Shown here piece after piece: positions 41,408-52,570 of a stretch of 64,000 nucleotides of DNA. Under the pieces are notes generated by a model. The model was not told the origin of the DNA. It was given only the letters and a program-made list of their open reading frames with translations, and did not search any database. Within the stretch, counting starts at the first letter, position 1. Every line of letters begins with the position of its first letter. Both the position numbers and the translations under genes were made by a program. Source of the DNA: Topomyia yanbarensis (Eukaryota; Arthropoda; Insecta; Diptera; Culicidae); contig NC_080671.1 in NCBI RefSeq assembly GCF_030247195.1, positions 202,658,897 to 202,722,896 on the forward strand, given 5' to 3'.

Positions 41408-42539
41408 GTCCTGGGCTAGGGGCAGATCACTTGTGATGCATTTTGAAAAATCAGCGAAATTAAAAGCATTTCTTTCAATCAAAATAGAAATTCAAAATGT
41501 ATTTTGCGTTGTGTGCAATGTATTTTTCGTTGCGTGTGAGACGTCAAAACCCTACAAAAAACTAGCTCTATACTCAACACAACGTCGAACAAAGTGGATC
41601 AGCGTAGGATGATTGTTAAACAAACTTTTGTTTTGTTTAATGCAAATTTGTTATACATTTAGGGTTGTCACCTCTGGAAAGACTTTGACCCGGAGATTTT
41701 CACTGATCTGGGGGTAGTGGATTTTGAGTGAAACTAGACAAAAATTGGAATCAAAGCGGTTGCTCGACATTTTAGAGCACTTTAATCGCTTTTTATTGCC
41801 TATTGAGCAATAAAGAGACAAGTATGTACTCTTTCATTCCTTCTGTAAGTCGTCATTGATTTTAGCACTGCGCATTAGGAAATTACCAAAATTACCCCCA
41901 TTAACTATAGAGCGCTATATTTTGCCAAGCTTAGTGTGCACCACTCTTCCATGGCATTAAAATAAAGCTGTATTTTTTCACATTTGAGAACAGTTTTGTA
42001 GATTTTATTAGGTGTAGTATTTCTCTTCCCCAGCTAAATGCCAAGAATACAAAAGCACCAGCTATTCTCGCTGTGGAAGATAAATCGACACAACTAGCAA
42101 AGTAGGCAGTACAGCGGCATCACATGGGAAGCACTATGTGGTGTCGGTTTTTCCACCAGGGCTCCCAACAAAAGGGGCAAAACTCACCTCCCTAGCCAAC
42201 AGGTAGTGTCACTGCAGGAGTAACAACAGCACCGGAAGAATTCATTTGATGTTGACCTTGCCAGTTGGATTAGAACTAATCCGCCATACTTGGTTCAGCT
42301 GCAGATAAACAGCATCAAAAGTGAAGTTATTTCGTAAAATTGCATCAAAATAACTGTTTTACACCAATCAATTTATTTCTAAATAGTTGAAAATATGCTT
42401 CTTCCAACCAAACCCGGAGAAATTGAAGTAAAACCCGAAGGCCCGGAGATCGCTCCCGAAAACCGAAGTCTCCGGGCCAAACCCGGAGGGGTGGCAACCC
42501 TATATACATTCCTAGAGTGATCTGCCCCTAGGTCCTGGG
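41408..42539. mobile_element. hAT-type MITE (outer), carrying a second hAT element
   Basis: The body 41416-42531 has inverted ends CTAGGGGCAGATCACT and is flanked by the exact 8-bp repeat GTCCTGGG (41408-41415, 42532-42539). Without the nested insertion it would be about 265 bp. TAGGGG-type ends and 8-bp duplications define hAT. Non-coding. Confidence 0.85.
41652..42510. mobile_element. 843-bp non-autonomous hAT element (inner)
   Basis: The body 41660-42502 has ends TAGGGTTGTCACC and, from the right, TAGGGTTGCCACC and is flanked by the exact 8-bp repeat TATACATT (41652-41659, 42503-42510). Subterminal blocks rich in CCCGGAG recur near the right end. A truncated copy is at about 520-1381. Non-coding. 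Confidence 0.88.
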
Positions 42540-44031
42540 GTATCGAGGAAAACTATAGAAGGAATGATAGGGAACATATTATTGCACTGCCCAAAACATA
42601 AAACAAATTGAGCAATTAGAATTTTTTGTTCAATATTTCATCAAAGTTGAGTGTGCAAATAATAAGCAAAATTTGATGTACAGAGTTACGAGGATATACA
42701 ATAACATTAATTCTTGGATAAAAAGATACCTTCAAGTCTTGCCTTGATGAATCATTAACAGTTTTCAACATTGAAATGATCTTTTCCATAAATAGTTAAA
42801 ACTTTTCGCTAAACTTTCTGATTTATGCTGAATGAGATTGGGAATAGGCAATGCGAAACATGGTGCGCGGGCATTCAAGATAAATTAATATGTAAAATAA
42901 CATTTATGGATATGTAATTTACTTCTTTCATATACTTGTTTCAAGTTTAGTTCGTTTTATCGACGCAATTAAATTATTATATGCAACAGTAAACAAGTTC
43001 CAGGATCACGATCCTACGGAGATTATCAAATTATTAGCAAATATCTAACATCAACTGTAGACAGTAGTTTCACTGGAACTTTCAAGACGGAATCCCAAGA
43101 AACATGTTCAGCAACAGGCAGTCCTGCTGAGGTCAGTGTTTATTCACACCGAATGAAGAGACAACACGAGCGTTTGGTTGTTCTAAAAGATTAATCGAAC
43201 GCTTTAAGAACAGCTTTCCTGGTTGATAATGGATAAAGTTATCTCTAATTGGCAAATATAAAGAAAAGTCGAATTGTTATCACAGTTGAACATCTGAAAC
43301 TTCGACAAGACCAACGTGATTGATGACTCAATAGCCTGAAACCCATAATAAATTCACGAGACTTTTCGTGTCACAAAAAATTACGAAGTAACCCTATCGC
43401 TCAACGATTTAATTTCCGATGAAATCATTGAAATCGGTCTATCGGGTCGCCTGTAAATCCAAAAAAAAATTCGCGTGATTCGTCTGGATTTTATTTTGGA
43501 AAGTGAATTGAAATTAAAATCGAAATTTCATTTAATTTGTGTGACTCGTTTGAGAAATTTCCACTGAATATCAAATAATTGAGTGTTATCTAGGATAGGG
43601 TAATATGATTATTTTACCAAAAAACGCTTGTTGTTGCTTTTGGGATCCCAAATAATTAAACAAAATATGGGTTCGATTGGTTATACCCTGACATCCAGCA
43701 TTGAATTAAAAATTTGTATGGAAATGAGTATAGGAAAATCTTATTTTCATTTCTAGAGACTACCGTTCTGAAACGTAAAACTTATTACCAGGCATTGTAA
43801 TTCTCTCTCTCACGCGAGAAAAAGCTTATCCGATGTCCAATTTTTCCGAGATGAGTCGCAGAATTCTCCGTCTCCACAAATAGCGTGAGGAATATTGATC
43901 CGGATAAAATTTATTTGATTTAACTTCGTGGAAATAAATAAAAAGCGTCAAAATATACGCTCAATTTCAAGGAAAAGCGGCAAAGAAGTAGGATTGACTT
44001 GTTTTTTTGTGTTTTGGAGCAGCAACAGCAA
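42540..44031. other. Unassigned A+T-rich DNA
   Basis: I see no gene, RNA gene or repeat family. Confidence 0.4.
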
Positions 44032-44750
44032 CCCAGTCAAAAAAAATGCGGACGAACATATTCAGGCGATTTATTTATACAGTTTGACGTTTGACTCAAC
44101 TCGCCTATGCCAATTGCCCCTAGGAACAAATGCAATTTGCGAATGTGATTTAAAGGCAATTTCAATAGGCAAATTTTCAGGCGGCTGAAATGGACTTAGT
44201 TGTTTTTGCGTTTTTCAAACATGGCGGTTCATGTTTGGCTCAAGCTTAAAATTATTATTTTTTACAATTGGTGTGTTCTCGCTTGTTTGTCTAATGCACT
44301 TCATTTAGCCAACGAATGTGGGAAATTGTGGAATCGTGTGTAAGTATAGTGGAACAAGATCTCTGACCTAAAGTCTTAATGAACGTCAGATTATGGTAAG
44401 TTTTGGTGTGCAATACCAATTTCACCATCGATTCTTCCTATAGGTTGGTGGTGCTTACCTAGTATACTGATTAGTTTATGTGAGTAGATAATGAATCCGA
44501 TAATAAGTATTATTTGTAATTTTCATATTAGGTAATTAAGGGCGATTAAATGGCGCGTTCTCTGGTCGATTTGGGGAAGATTTAAGGGCGGGTAGAGCGG
44601 TGAAAAACAGACGGCGGCAAATCTCCCAAATGTTGCATTTGAAATAGCCCCCTAATTGCCAGCAATTTTCTGGCAAATTGAAGGGCAATCAGCGCATCCG
44701 AGTTGGCCAATAGCCCCCGGTTAGCAAGCAACTTGCCCTTTTTGACTGGG
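44032..44750. mobile_element. TIR element with CCCAGTCAAAAA ends
   Basis: The ends CCCAGTCAAAAA (44032) and TTTTTGACTGGG (to 44750) are perfect 12-bp inverted repeats. Inside, segments containing CAATTGCC and AGGGCAA recur. No clear target duplication and no transposase were found, so the superfamily is not assigned. Confidence 0.6.
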
Positions 44751-45892
44751 AAGGCAGCGAGCGCAAAAGGGATACCGTGATAAACTCATTCGCTCATTCT
44801 CCGGTGGTTTTCTTTATCCGGAGAAATAACACGTTGTATTTATCCGGAGAAGTTGTGTGAGTGCCAATAACTTTTCGTGTGAAAATGTGAGTTTTTATTG
44901 TCGCAGTAGCAAATTATCCGGACACATTTACTCATATGAGCGATAAATGCTATGATAATTTTTTTCAACAAAAACAATTAATTCGTTAAGTTATACGTTA
45001 TTCGCGTTTCTCCATAAACACCTACAAATAATCAAATGCTTATTGTTTTAAACACGAAAAATATTTTGTATTTGTATCATGGAGAAGTTATCATTAAAAA
45101 GTTTTTGCAACAACAAATAAAATACAATTTTCTTAAACAATGAGATTCTAAAGGCCATTTCAAATCAAAATTCTGATGATAAAAGATTTCCAAACTAAAT
45201 ACTGGTCGCAGTGATTCGTCACCAACAAAAAAAACCTATGGCCTGATTCAACCATTTATTTGAATCATATTTTAATTGTTTTCAAGTAGCTTTCACAATA
45301 ACGCCGTGATGTAAAAAGTAAAGTTACATAAGTTGTTCTTAATAGAAAAACGCGAACAATTTTTGAAAAGGTCGCAATCAAACGAAATAACTGTATCTGA
45401 TGAAACAAAATTTAAAATATATTGAAAATATTTTGGAAAATTTTAGCTAAGAGCATTCTGACTAGAAATAGCATTCGGAATCATATTATATTTATAGCTG
45501 TCATTGGTATTAATTATAAAAACATATTAAACGTTGTAATTAGGAACACTTTTCATTAATAGCTTCCTCATGATGCAACAGCACTAAAAATAATATTTTT
45601 CTTGTTTAAAACGATAAACATTTGCTTGTTGTTGGTTGTTGATAGATGAAAAATAAATAATTGTTTTCAAAATTCCTAATATCTAAAAAATTATCACATT
45701 TTGGAAGATTTTAATTAAAAGCATTTTGATTTTAAATGACATTTCGAATAATATTCTGTAACAAAACTATTGTTTTGTCAGACAATTAATGCGAATTTTA
45801 GATTATTTTAATTTTTTGTTTGTGCAAAATATGTCACAACGTTTCTTCAGTGTATTTTTATTTTCTCGCAGAAATATTCATTCCCCTAAACC
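44751..45892. other. A+T-rich DNA with a small shared repeat
   Basis: A short block AAATACTGGTCGCAGTG at about 45197-45213 is shared with 22513-22529, and part of it (CACTGCGACC) recurs inverted at the window end near 63980. Nothing else was recognised. Confidence 0.4.
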
Positions 45893-46185
45893 ACAGACTA
45901 ACAGACATAACACTCGAAAACAATGCTTTGCCCGCTTTAACGGTCATTTTAAATATATTTGTAGGTGGGACTGTGGCCACACTTGCAATTATGGCGACAC
46001 TGACATATGAACAAGCACATGGGGTATAGACCACTAGTGAAAAATTGTTCCCAAGTCTGGGGGTAATCCACCAGCAAATAAGTGTTTGGAACCGCGAATT
46101 AAAGGTGGAGCTAGTGTTCTGGTAAAATTGCCGGATCGATATTTTTTGAGGGTATTCCCTCATAGTGTTATGTCTGTTAGTCTGT
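45893..46185. mobile_element. 293-bp MITE with perfect 22-bp TIRs
   Basis: The 22 bp at 45893-45914, starting ACAGACTAACAGACATAA, are the exact inverse of 46164-46185. ACC follows or precedes each end and may be a 3-bp target duplication. Non-coding. Confidence 0.8.
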
Positions 46186-48173
46186 ACCTAAACTTTCGAT
46201 TAGTTTTGCTGTACAAAAACTACAATCGAACAATTTTTTTCAAATGCATGCAAAAACTTCTAAGCCCTATTGAACAATTGCTCTTTAGACAAAGTGCTCC
46301 AATTGCCAGAGAAAAACATGGATATTCATAATCCGAACACAACTGCAAAGTTATGTTTAGATCAGCGATGGCCATGTTTTATGGTCGGTCGAAAACTCAA
46401 AAATATAAGTAGTCTAACAGACGTCATTCCAGTCTACAAACAAGAAGGATCAACATGGAACAGTTTTCAAACCTCTATAGATTATTTTCTTGTATAATAT
46501 GTCAATGAAGTCAAAAATTGCGATCTTTTAAAGTGGGATAAATGATCTAAAAAATTTTCAACGTTCAAGATCACCTAATATAATAATCCTTGACTTTGAA
46601 GGTTTGTCAACTTCGGGAAGTTATCAACATAAAACAGCGCCTGCTTTGATATAGAAATTTTAGTGATTAATAGAGGTAATTATGGTGAATTTTCAAAAAT
46701 ATTAAGAGACATGGTGCCTTCAGCAAAGTTTTTGATAATGTCATTTCAAACAATTTTGTTGAAAATATGAAGGCTACATGAATTCAACATATAGGGATTT
46801 AAATGGACTGGACATGCTATATTTCTCCTTAGTGAAGAAAAATTTAGGTGAAAACTATTTTTTTCTGCGCTACGGATAAAATTGTTTGAAACAATCATTG
46901 CGAGTTGAGAACACAAAACCTATAACTAAATTATGGATGGATGGAACTGAAACTTTGCGTTTCGACTTCATCTCATCAGAATCCGACACTAACTTGGTGG
47001 GCGGAGTAAGCTAGCGCCGAATTGATGCTAGCTCCTGAAAATGGAATCACTCTTTGTGTTTTTGAGTCCTTTTAAAATCTGGGAATTATTTGTTTTAAAT
47101 CCAGTTCCCTTATTTTTTTGTAAGCTTCAAAGGCACCTTGAACGCAATGTGAATTTATTATTTAATTACCGCAGAAGAGATTTATCAAATACAGTAATTT
47201 CAGAATAGCTTGTTGTAAAGGTTTTCTACTACTATATTTCGATACTCTGAATATGTGGGATATTTATGTCTTTGAGAAAGTTGTTTGAAATAGCACTTTC
47301 GAAAACTTTGCTGAAGATATTAAGTCTCGACCTAAATTTGCTTGAAGAGTAATTCTTCTCTATAATTACTTCTAGGAGGATTAACCGTCAAAATTATTCT
47401 ATCAGCAGATGAACAGTTTTACGTTTTGAAATTCTTCAATGTTACTAACATAATGTTTGAAATTCTTCAATGTTACTAGCATCGAAATTTGGCAGTTTCG
47501 AATGAATGTGATCTTGACCGTTAAAAATTTATCGAGCATTAATTTTACTTTCCTTCATTAGTCAACCTCACAACTTGCAGTACGTAGCACACAAATTTTT
47601 AGTACGCCATTCATTGCATCCTGCTAAGAGGCTATTCATATAGTTGATAATACAACAAAAATCCTATGCTCATAAAACCGATTCTGACCTGCTGGAGACA
47701 AAATTACACCAGCTTCCAACTAGTTTCTGAAATGTTATTCTTGTTGTTAACCATATTGAATTGTTGTCTAAACTCTACACAATCTAAAAAAATACATTTT
47801 CAGCAAATGTTGACATGTATGAAAGTTTTCGTTACAACAAGCTTATGTTTTATATGCAATCAACCTATTCAAATTTAGATTCCCATTCGAAAAATTGTTT
47901 CTAATCCATATTTTGAAGCATCTTTCCAAAAATGAGCTCATAATAATTCAGACAGTTATTTTATTTTACATTGAAGTAATTTGACAACTATGGGATTTTG
48001 GTTAAGAGATAAGTTACAAGATCCCCTTCCCACAATTTTCCAAAAGTTCTCATGACGCTTTAAGCACAGTTCTCAATGTAGTGATCAGAGAATATTTTTC
48101 CAAAAATATTTTGTGGAATATTAAATTAAATTCGTCAGTATCAATTTTTTTTCAATTCAATTAATTTTGGTTT
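46186..48173. other. Unassigned A+T-rich DNA
   Basis: No gene or RNA gene was recognised. A local duplication (TTGAAATTCTTCAATGTTAC) occurs at about 47436 and 47459. Confidence 0.4.
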
Positions 48174-48213
48174 GGGGGGGGGGGGGGTTAACCCCCAACC
48201 CCCCCCCCCCCCC
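48174..48213. repeat. G14 / C15 inverted homopolymer pair
   Basis: A run of 14 G is followed by TTAACCCCCAA and 15 C. It can form a hairpin or G-quadruplex, and its length is also the kind of sequence that assembles poorly. Confidence 0.9.
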
Positions 48214-49790
48214 TGGCTACGCCACTGTTAAGAACGGTCACTATACCAAAATATGTTCTTTTCCATATACATTTTGACAACATGCCATTCAAGAACCATA
48301 CAGTTTATGGTAAGATGCGTATTTTAGATCTAGCGATGCATAAAATATTGGGAGGAGAAAAAATACCTCCATTCCATCGATTGATGGAGTTTTATTTTGT
48401 TACACGCCATTTTCTAAAGAAAGCTTCGTTGACACCAAAGTGGGCTGACGCTTTATACAATTGAGCTATCGCCGTAATTTAGTAAGACTAGCTATACAAA
48501 TAACAAAGACCACTTGAGCAGTATTAATCTCTGGCACAAAAGTGCAATGTAATACAAATCTTCAATATAGGATACTCGGAAGATATTGGAAATGGTAACT
48601 GAAATGAGTATGCTAGCGTAATAGTTGCATTATAATGACAGAATATTTCAATTGTATTCCCAACATGGTAAGTATTATATGAATAATATGGAAATGGTTC
48701 CGAAATTTTCTGGAATGATGTTTATTTACACGGAATTGCATCAATGCACTGCATTCGCAGAGCAAATGCTGTGATTTTTCACTTTCAGCTCCACAGACGC
48801 CGTCTGTATCGTTTGTAAGTAGTGTAGTTCATCAGATACACGATAAAATCGATAGACCAAATGTTTGTTGGTGATACGCTATGTCATTTGTAATATTAAA
48901 AAAATAGCCAAACAATACGGTTCTTTTCAGTTATTTCACTTTGAAATCAGACTTATATTGTGTCGATCTACCAAGGATTAATGTTAGCCCAGATAATGAT
49001 GTTTGGTATTTAATTCAAACCACCAATCTCTGAGCTGCTATAATATTTTTCAGTAACTTTCTAGCATTACACTTCCCTCGGTGAAGTAGTGGAGCCCTTC
49101 CTGGGCTTTGCATCCACATAAAGTATTACATACGTTCGGAGAAACATGGGTTGTATAAATGAAAAGTCGCCATAGATCAAACACAATGTGGTTACCAATT
49201 GACCCCAAATTTTGCACAGAAGTTTAGGACCCGAAATAAATCCAAAAAATCCAAAAAAAGAATTGTTCTCTCTTGAAGTAGTAAAGTGAGCATGTTAAAT
49301 AAACAATTAAGTAAAGATAAATAATCAGTTATATGATTATTGCAATAAATTTAAAACACACAAACCGATGTTTTGAAATATTCAATTCATTAAAATGACA
49401 CCTGATAAATAGCCGAAAATATTTTCCATCACCCAACATGTAACCGTAACAATGACAAGGCCTCTGAGATTTAATCGTTAATCATTAGCAGTAACTGTTC
49501 TTTTCGTGAAGTATCATCTAATCACCCAACTATTGGAATTTATTATCTGGCAATATTCCGGCTAGTTTTTTGCTTTCATATAACTGCACGTAAGCGCGAT
49601 AATTGATCTGTTTCACAGGCACATTGCATGAACACGTGTGATCAACTCGACCAGGAATGAGCCTCTTGCCGATTTGCAATACTAAGTATTCCAGATAAGC
49701 TGAAACGTGCTTATGGTTTACATTTCTCGTAACACTTTAACTATACGTACACATTACACAGTTTTCCACAGTTAACTTAGCAAATGTGAC
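48214..49790. other. Unassigned DNA downstream of the 49.9-kb promoter
   Basis: No coding sequence or repeat family was recognised. If the 49.9-kb promoter drives Dat, this is its first intron. Confidence 0.35.
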
Positions 49791-49829
49791 TGCTAAAGTC
49801 CCAATCCGACAATTTACGTTGTACCGAAT

Positions 49830-49998
49830 CAGTCACGGGAAAACTAGGGGCAATCTTGTACACTAGAGACGCGATCTGGAATTGAGCGCAAACTACACAA
49901 CAGCACTGCACGCGTGTGAAAATGCGCGGAACTGAGGAAATTCGCGACGAAGGAAGACTTGCAATAAGCTTTCGTTAGGAAATTCACTGATATTTATA
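49830..49998 (-). promoter_or_regulatory. Candidate minus-strand promoter and non-coding first exon
   Basis: On the minus strand TATAAATA (49998-49991) is followed by a less A+T-rich leader containing arthropod initiator-like sites TCAGTT (49935-49930) and GCAGTGCTG, then a plausible donor (ACAAC, then GTAAAT) near 49820-49826. Upstream (50000-50130) is a GC-rich stretch unusual for this window. Spacing of TATA to a TCAGT site is not exactly 30 bp, so the start is uncertain. Orientation and position fit a first exon for the Dat gene. Confidence 0.35.
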
Positions 49999-50657
49999 TT
50001 AAAAAACTCGCTGCCCGCGATCGGTCGTATGCAAGCTCTAGCCGATCAACCAATCGGCTAGTCAATGGTATTGGCTGGTGTGCCATTGTGCCTGTGCCGC
50101 CGCGCCGTGAGAATATGGTACATATTGGCGGGCGGTAAAGCTACTTGGGATCACCTCACACACCTCAGTATGAGGCTCTGTGTCACAACGATGATAACAC
50201 ACAGTGTAGTATGAAACGCAGTATGGCAATAAATACGGGACACATGGATGCTACCGTGCACAGTAGCCGGTCTGCAACGGGTTGAGTTTATTCAAATTAT
50301 GAAATATCAAAAAATCATCATTTAAAAGATTATTATTGCTGAAATTAATAGTTAGAAACACATTCTTCTAGGTCACCGATTTTTGACGTAGGACTACGTC
50401 TTTGTTTTCGATATGGGGGTGCACTCTGAAATTCTACAAAAATGGTATGTAACGAAAAGTGGTCCAATTTTAAACGCATATAATTCAGCCATCTCACGAT
50501 AAATTTTCAAATTTTTTGCACAAATCGCCCCGAAATACTTCTAAGAATAGATTCCAATAGATAAACCCAAAGATTTTTGATATCATAGCATTAAAAAATT
50601 AAATAATATACAACCTTGTCAAAATATCGCGCATTTACACACAGAAGATAGCGCTTC

Positions 50658-50680
50658 CCAAACCCTGTACGACGGTTTGG
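50658..50680. other. Small hairpin upstream of the plus-strand promoter
   Basis: CCAAACC and GGTTTGG pair across a 9-nt loop. It lies about 30 bp upstream of the CRE palindrome. Confidence 0.5.
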
Positions 50681-50708
50681 TGTACCTAGCGCGCAACGCT
50701 TCTATGAA

Positions 50709-50788
50709 TGACGTCATCATCGACTATTTAAAGAACGGACTTGGCCAGACACGCTCAGTTCCCTGTTGAACGGCTGGCGAAGCAGATC
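50709..50788 (+). promoter_or_regulatory. Strong core promoter: CRE, TATA, Inr, DPE
   Basis: The palindromic CRE TGACGTCA (50709-50716) is followed by TATTTAAAG (50725-50733) and the initiator CTCAGTT with its A at 50757, 32 bp after the TATA start. AGATC lies at 50784-50788, which is +28 to +32 from that A and matches the DPE consensus RGWYV exactly. Such exact spacing is characteristic of arthropod pol II core promoters. No downstream ORF is convincing; the source may be a non-coding RNA, a spliced gene with exons beyond recognition, or a solo LTR. Confidence 0.6.
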
Positions 50789-50805
50789 ACTGCGCTGTGT
50801 TTTTT

Positions 50806-50847
50806 ACAGCCAGTGTATCTGAGCTAGAAGTCCGTTACACTGGCTGT
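50806..50847 (+). other. Stem-loop in the predicted leader (12-bp perfect stem)
   Basis: ACAGCCAGTGTA and TACACTGGCTGT pair perfectly around an 18-nt loop, 49 nt downstream of the predicted initiator. It would lie in the transcript leader. Confidence 0.75.
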
Positions 50848-51371
50848 GGAGGGACGCTACCCTGTGTCGTCCAACAGGCGACCGCTCCAACTGCTTCCTA
50901 AATGCCGCTGTAATGTTGCCAGTAAATTTTTGGTTTAACTAGCACATGTATTTGCTATTTGCGCTTGAAATTAAGTAATGTAGTGGTAGTAATAAGCTTC
51001 CCATTTTGGTTTAAACGCAAGGACAGTTTTTAAAACAGGATTTGATTAATTAGTTTAGCTCATCTAAGCAATTTTATCAATTCTGTAATTTAAAAGGAAT
51101 TTTACGGAACTTGGTGAATTTGGCCCCACTTGCAACTGGTATAATCAACCTGCACAAAGTGTTGCATAACGCAGGGCTGTTTTTTGGAACAAAATGTGTT
51201 ATCATTCAGCCCTTCGCTATGCAAAATCACGATATTATGACAGATGGGCTAAGCACGGCCGTGTGGAATTTTGGTGAAATGCGCTAATAGTGTCGTGGTG
51301 GTACTAGTTGTCTCTTTCGCCCTACCCATCATCATCAGCGTTGACAATGTTTTGGGCGAATGTGAACTGGC

Positions 51372-51602
51372 GGTAAAATGAACACGTTAAGCAAAGTCAT
51401 TATTTTCTAACTAATAAGTGAATAAGATATTACAATCACCTTATCTTTCTTGTTAGACATTGTTAGACATGTTTTGTACATATCTGGTAAAAATATTTCG
51501 TCATTTTTTCAAACATGATTCTTGATTTCTAAACATGTCCAAAAATGAGACATGTTTATAGCGAGTGGGTAAAATGAACATGTGGCGGTGGTAAAATGAA
51601 CA
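51372..51602 (+). repeat. Repeated GGTAAAATGAACA motif
   Basis: The box occurs at 51372-51384, 51568-51580 and 51590-51602, all in the same orientation. It resembles the motif-bearing elements E1-E4, but I cannot find termini. Confidence 0.4.
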
Positions 51603-51859
51603 GCTTCTGGTGACCTGCAAAATGTCCTGTATGTATGCAATGCGCAGCGTTGGAAAGCATTTTTCGATCAATGCTAATATCCCAACAAATCATGAGCTTT
51701 GCATACACACAGTGCCTTTTGCAGGCAAAAAAATTGTCACGGAAGAATTGAAATTTCATGACTTAATATTAACCATTTTACAATCCTGTGGCATCGAAAC
51801 ACATCTAAAAACTTGGGGTTATCCATGGGTGTTTGAACTTTTAGGATCTGTTTGAGAGC

Positions 51860-52570
51860 ATCTAGAAAGCTTGTTCTATACATGAGATGTTATATTATAT
51901 ATTATATTGTCTAAAATTTGATTTTTCTTCACCGGTCCGGGTATTTTTTCCCACACACTAAGTACTAAATAAATATTTTACATTAAGTAGTATAGTCCTA
52001 CGTCTACAGTTCGTGCAACCCCATAGGGCTGCCACTTGTAGTTTTTCTGATTTATTTTATTAAAATCATAAAATAACGATAAAATAAGATCTGCAAGAAA
52101 CCTTAACATTAAACTGAAGAATCTTTTCAGTCATTAAAGCAATGCTTCCAAATTGCACACAAGCTTTTTTTAACGTCATAATCTATCTATATAATAGTTT
52201 AGAAATACTGATAAAACTTCAATCAAAACATGTTTTCCATAATTTGGTTTTGATTTTGCGAAGATACATAAAAAGCATTTAGTGCATTAAGCTGGTTCAA
52301 ATTGTCAAATTATATAATTAAAATGTTAATTAAGGTGAACAGTGCTGAAAATAATTGTTCTGGTTTATATATCCCCGCTGTTTAACCCTAAAAAAAGCAA
52401 GCGAGTCTCCGAGGTTCGGCGGCTAACGAGTTTTTAGTTAGAAAGAGCTTTGTATGCAATGAAGGCTTGTATATGGAAATTTCTTTAACTGACATTAAAA
52501 TTCGCTGAAAAATAGTATATTACGGAAATAACACATATAAGGTGTTTCACAAGAGCGTGCCCTAGTAACA
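51860..52570. other. Unassigned A+T-rich DNA
   Basis: Nothing recognisable. Confidence 0.4.

Noticed and set aside
51610..51855. 81-codon ORF downstream of the 50.7-kb promoter as its gene product
   Set aside because: No family pattern, and it overlaps repeated-motif DNA; distance and context do not support translation.
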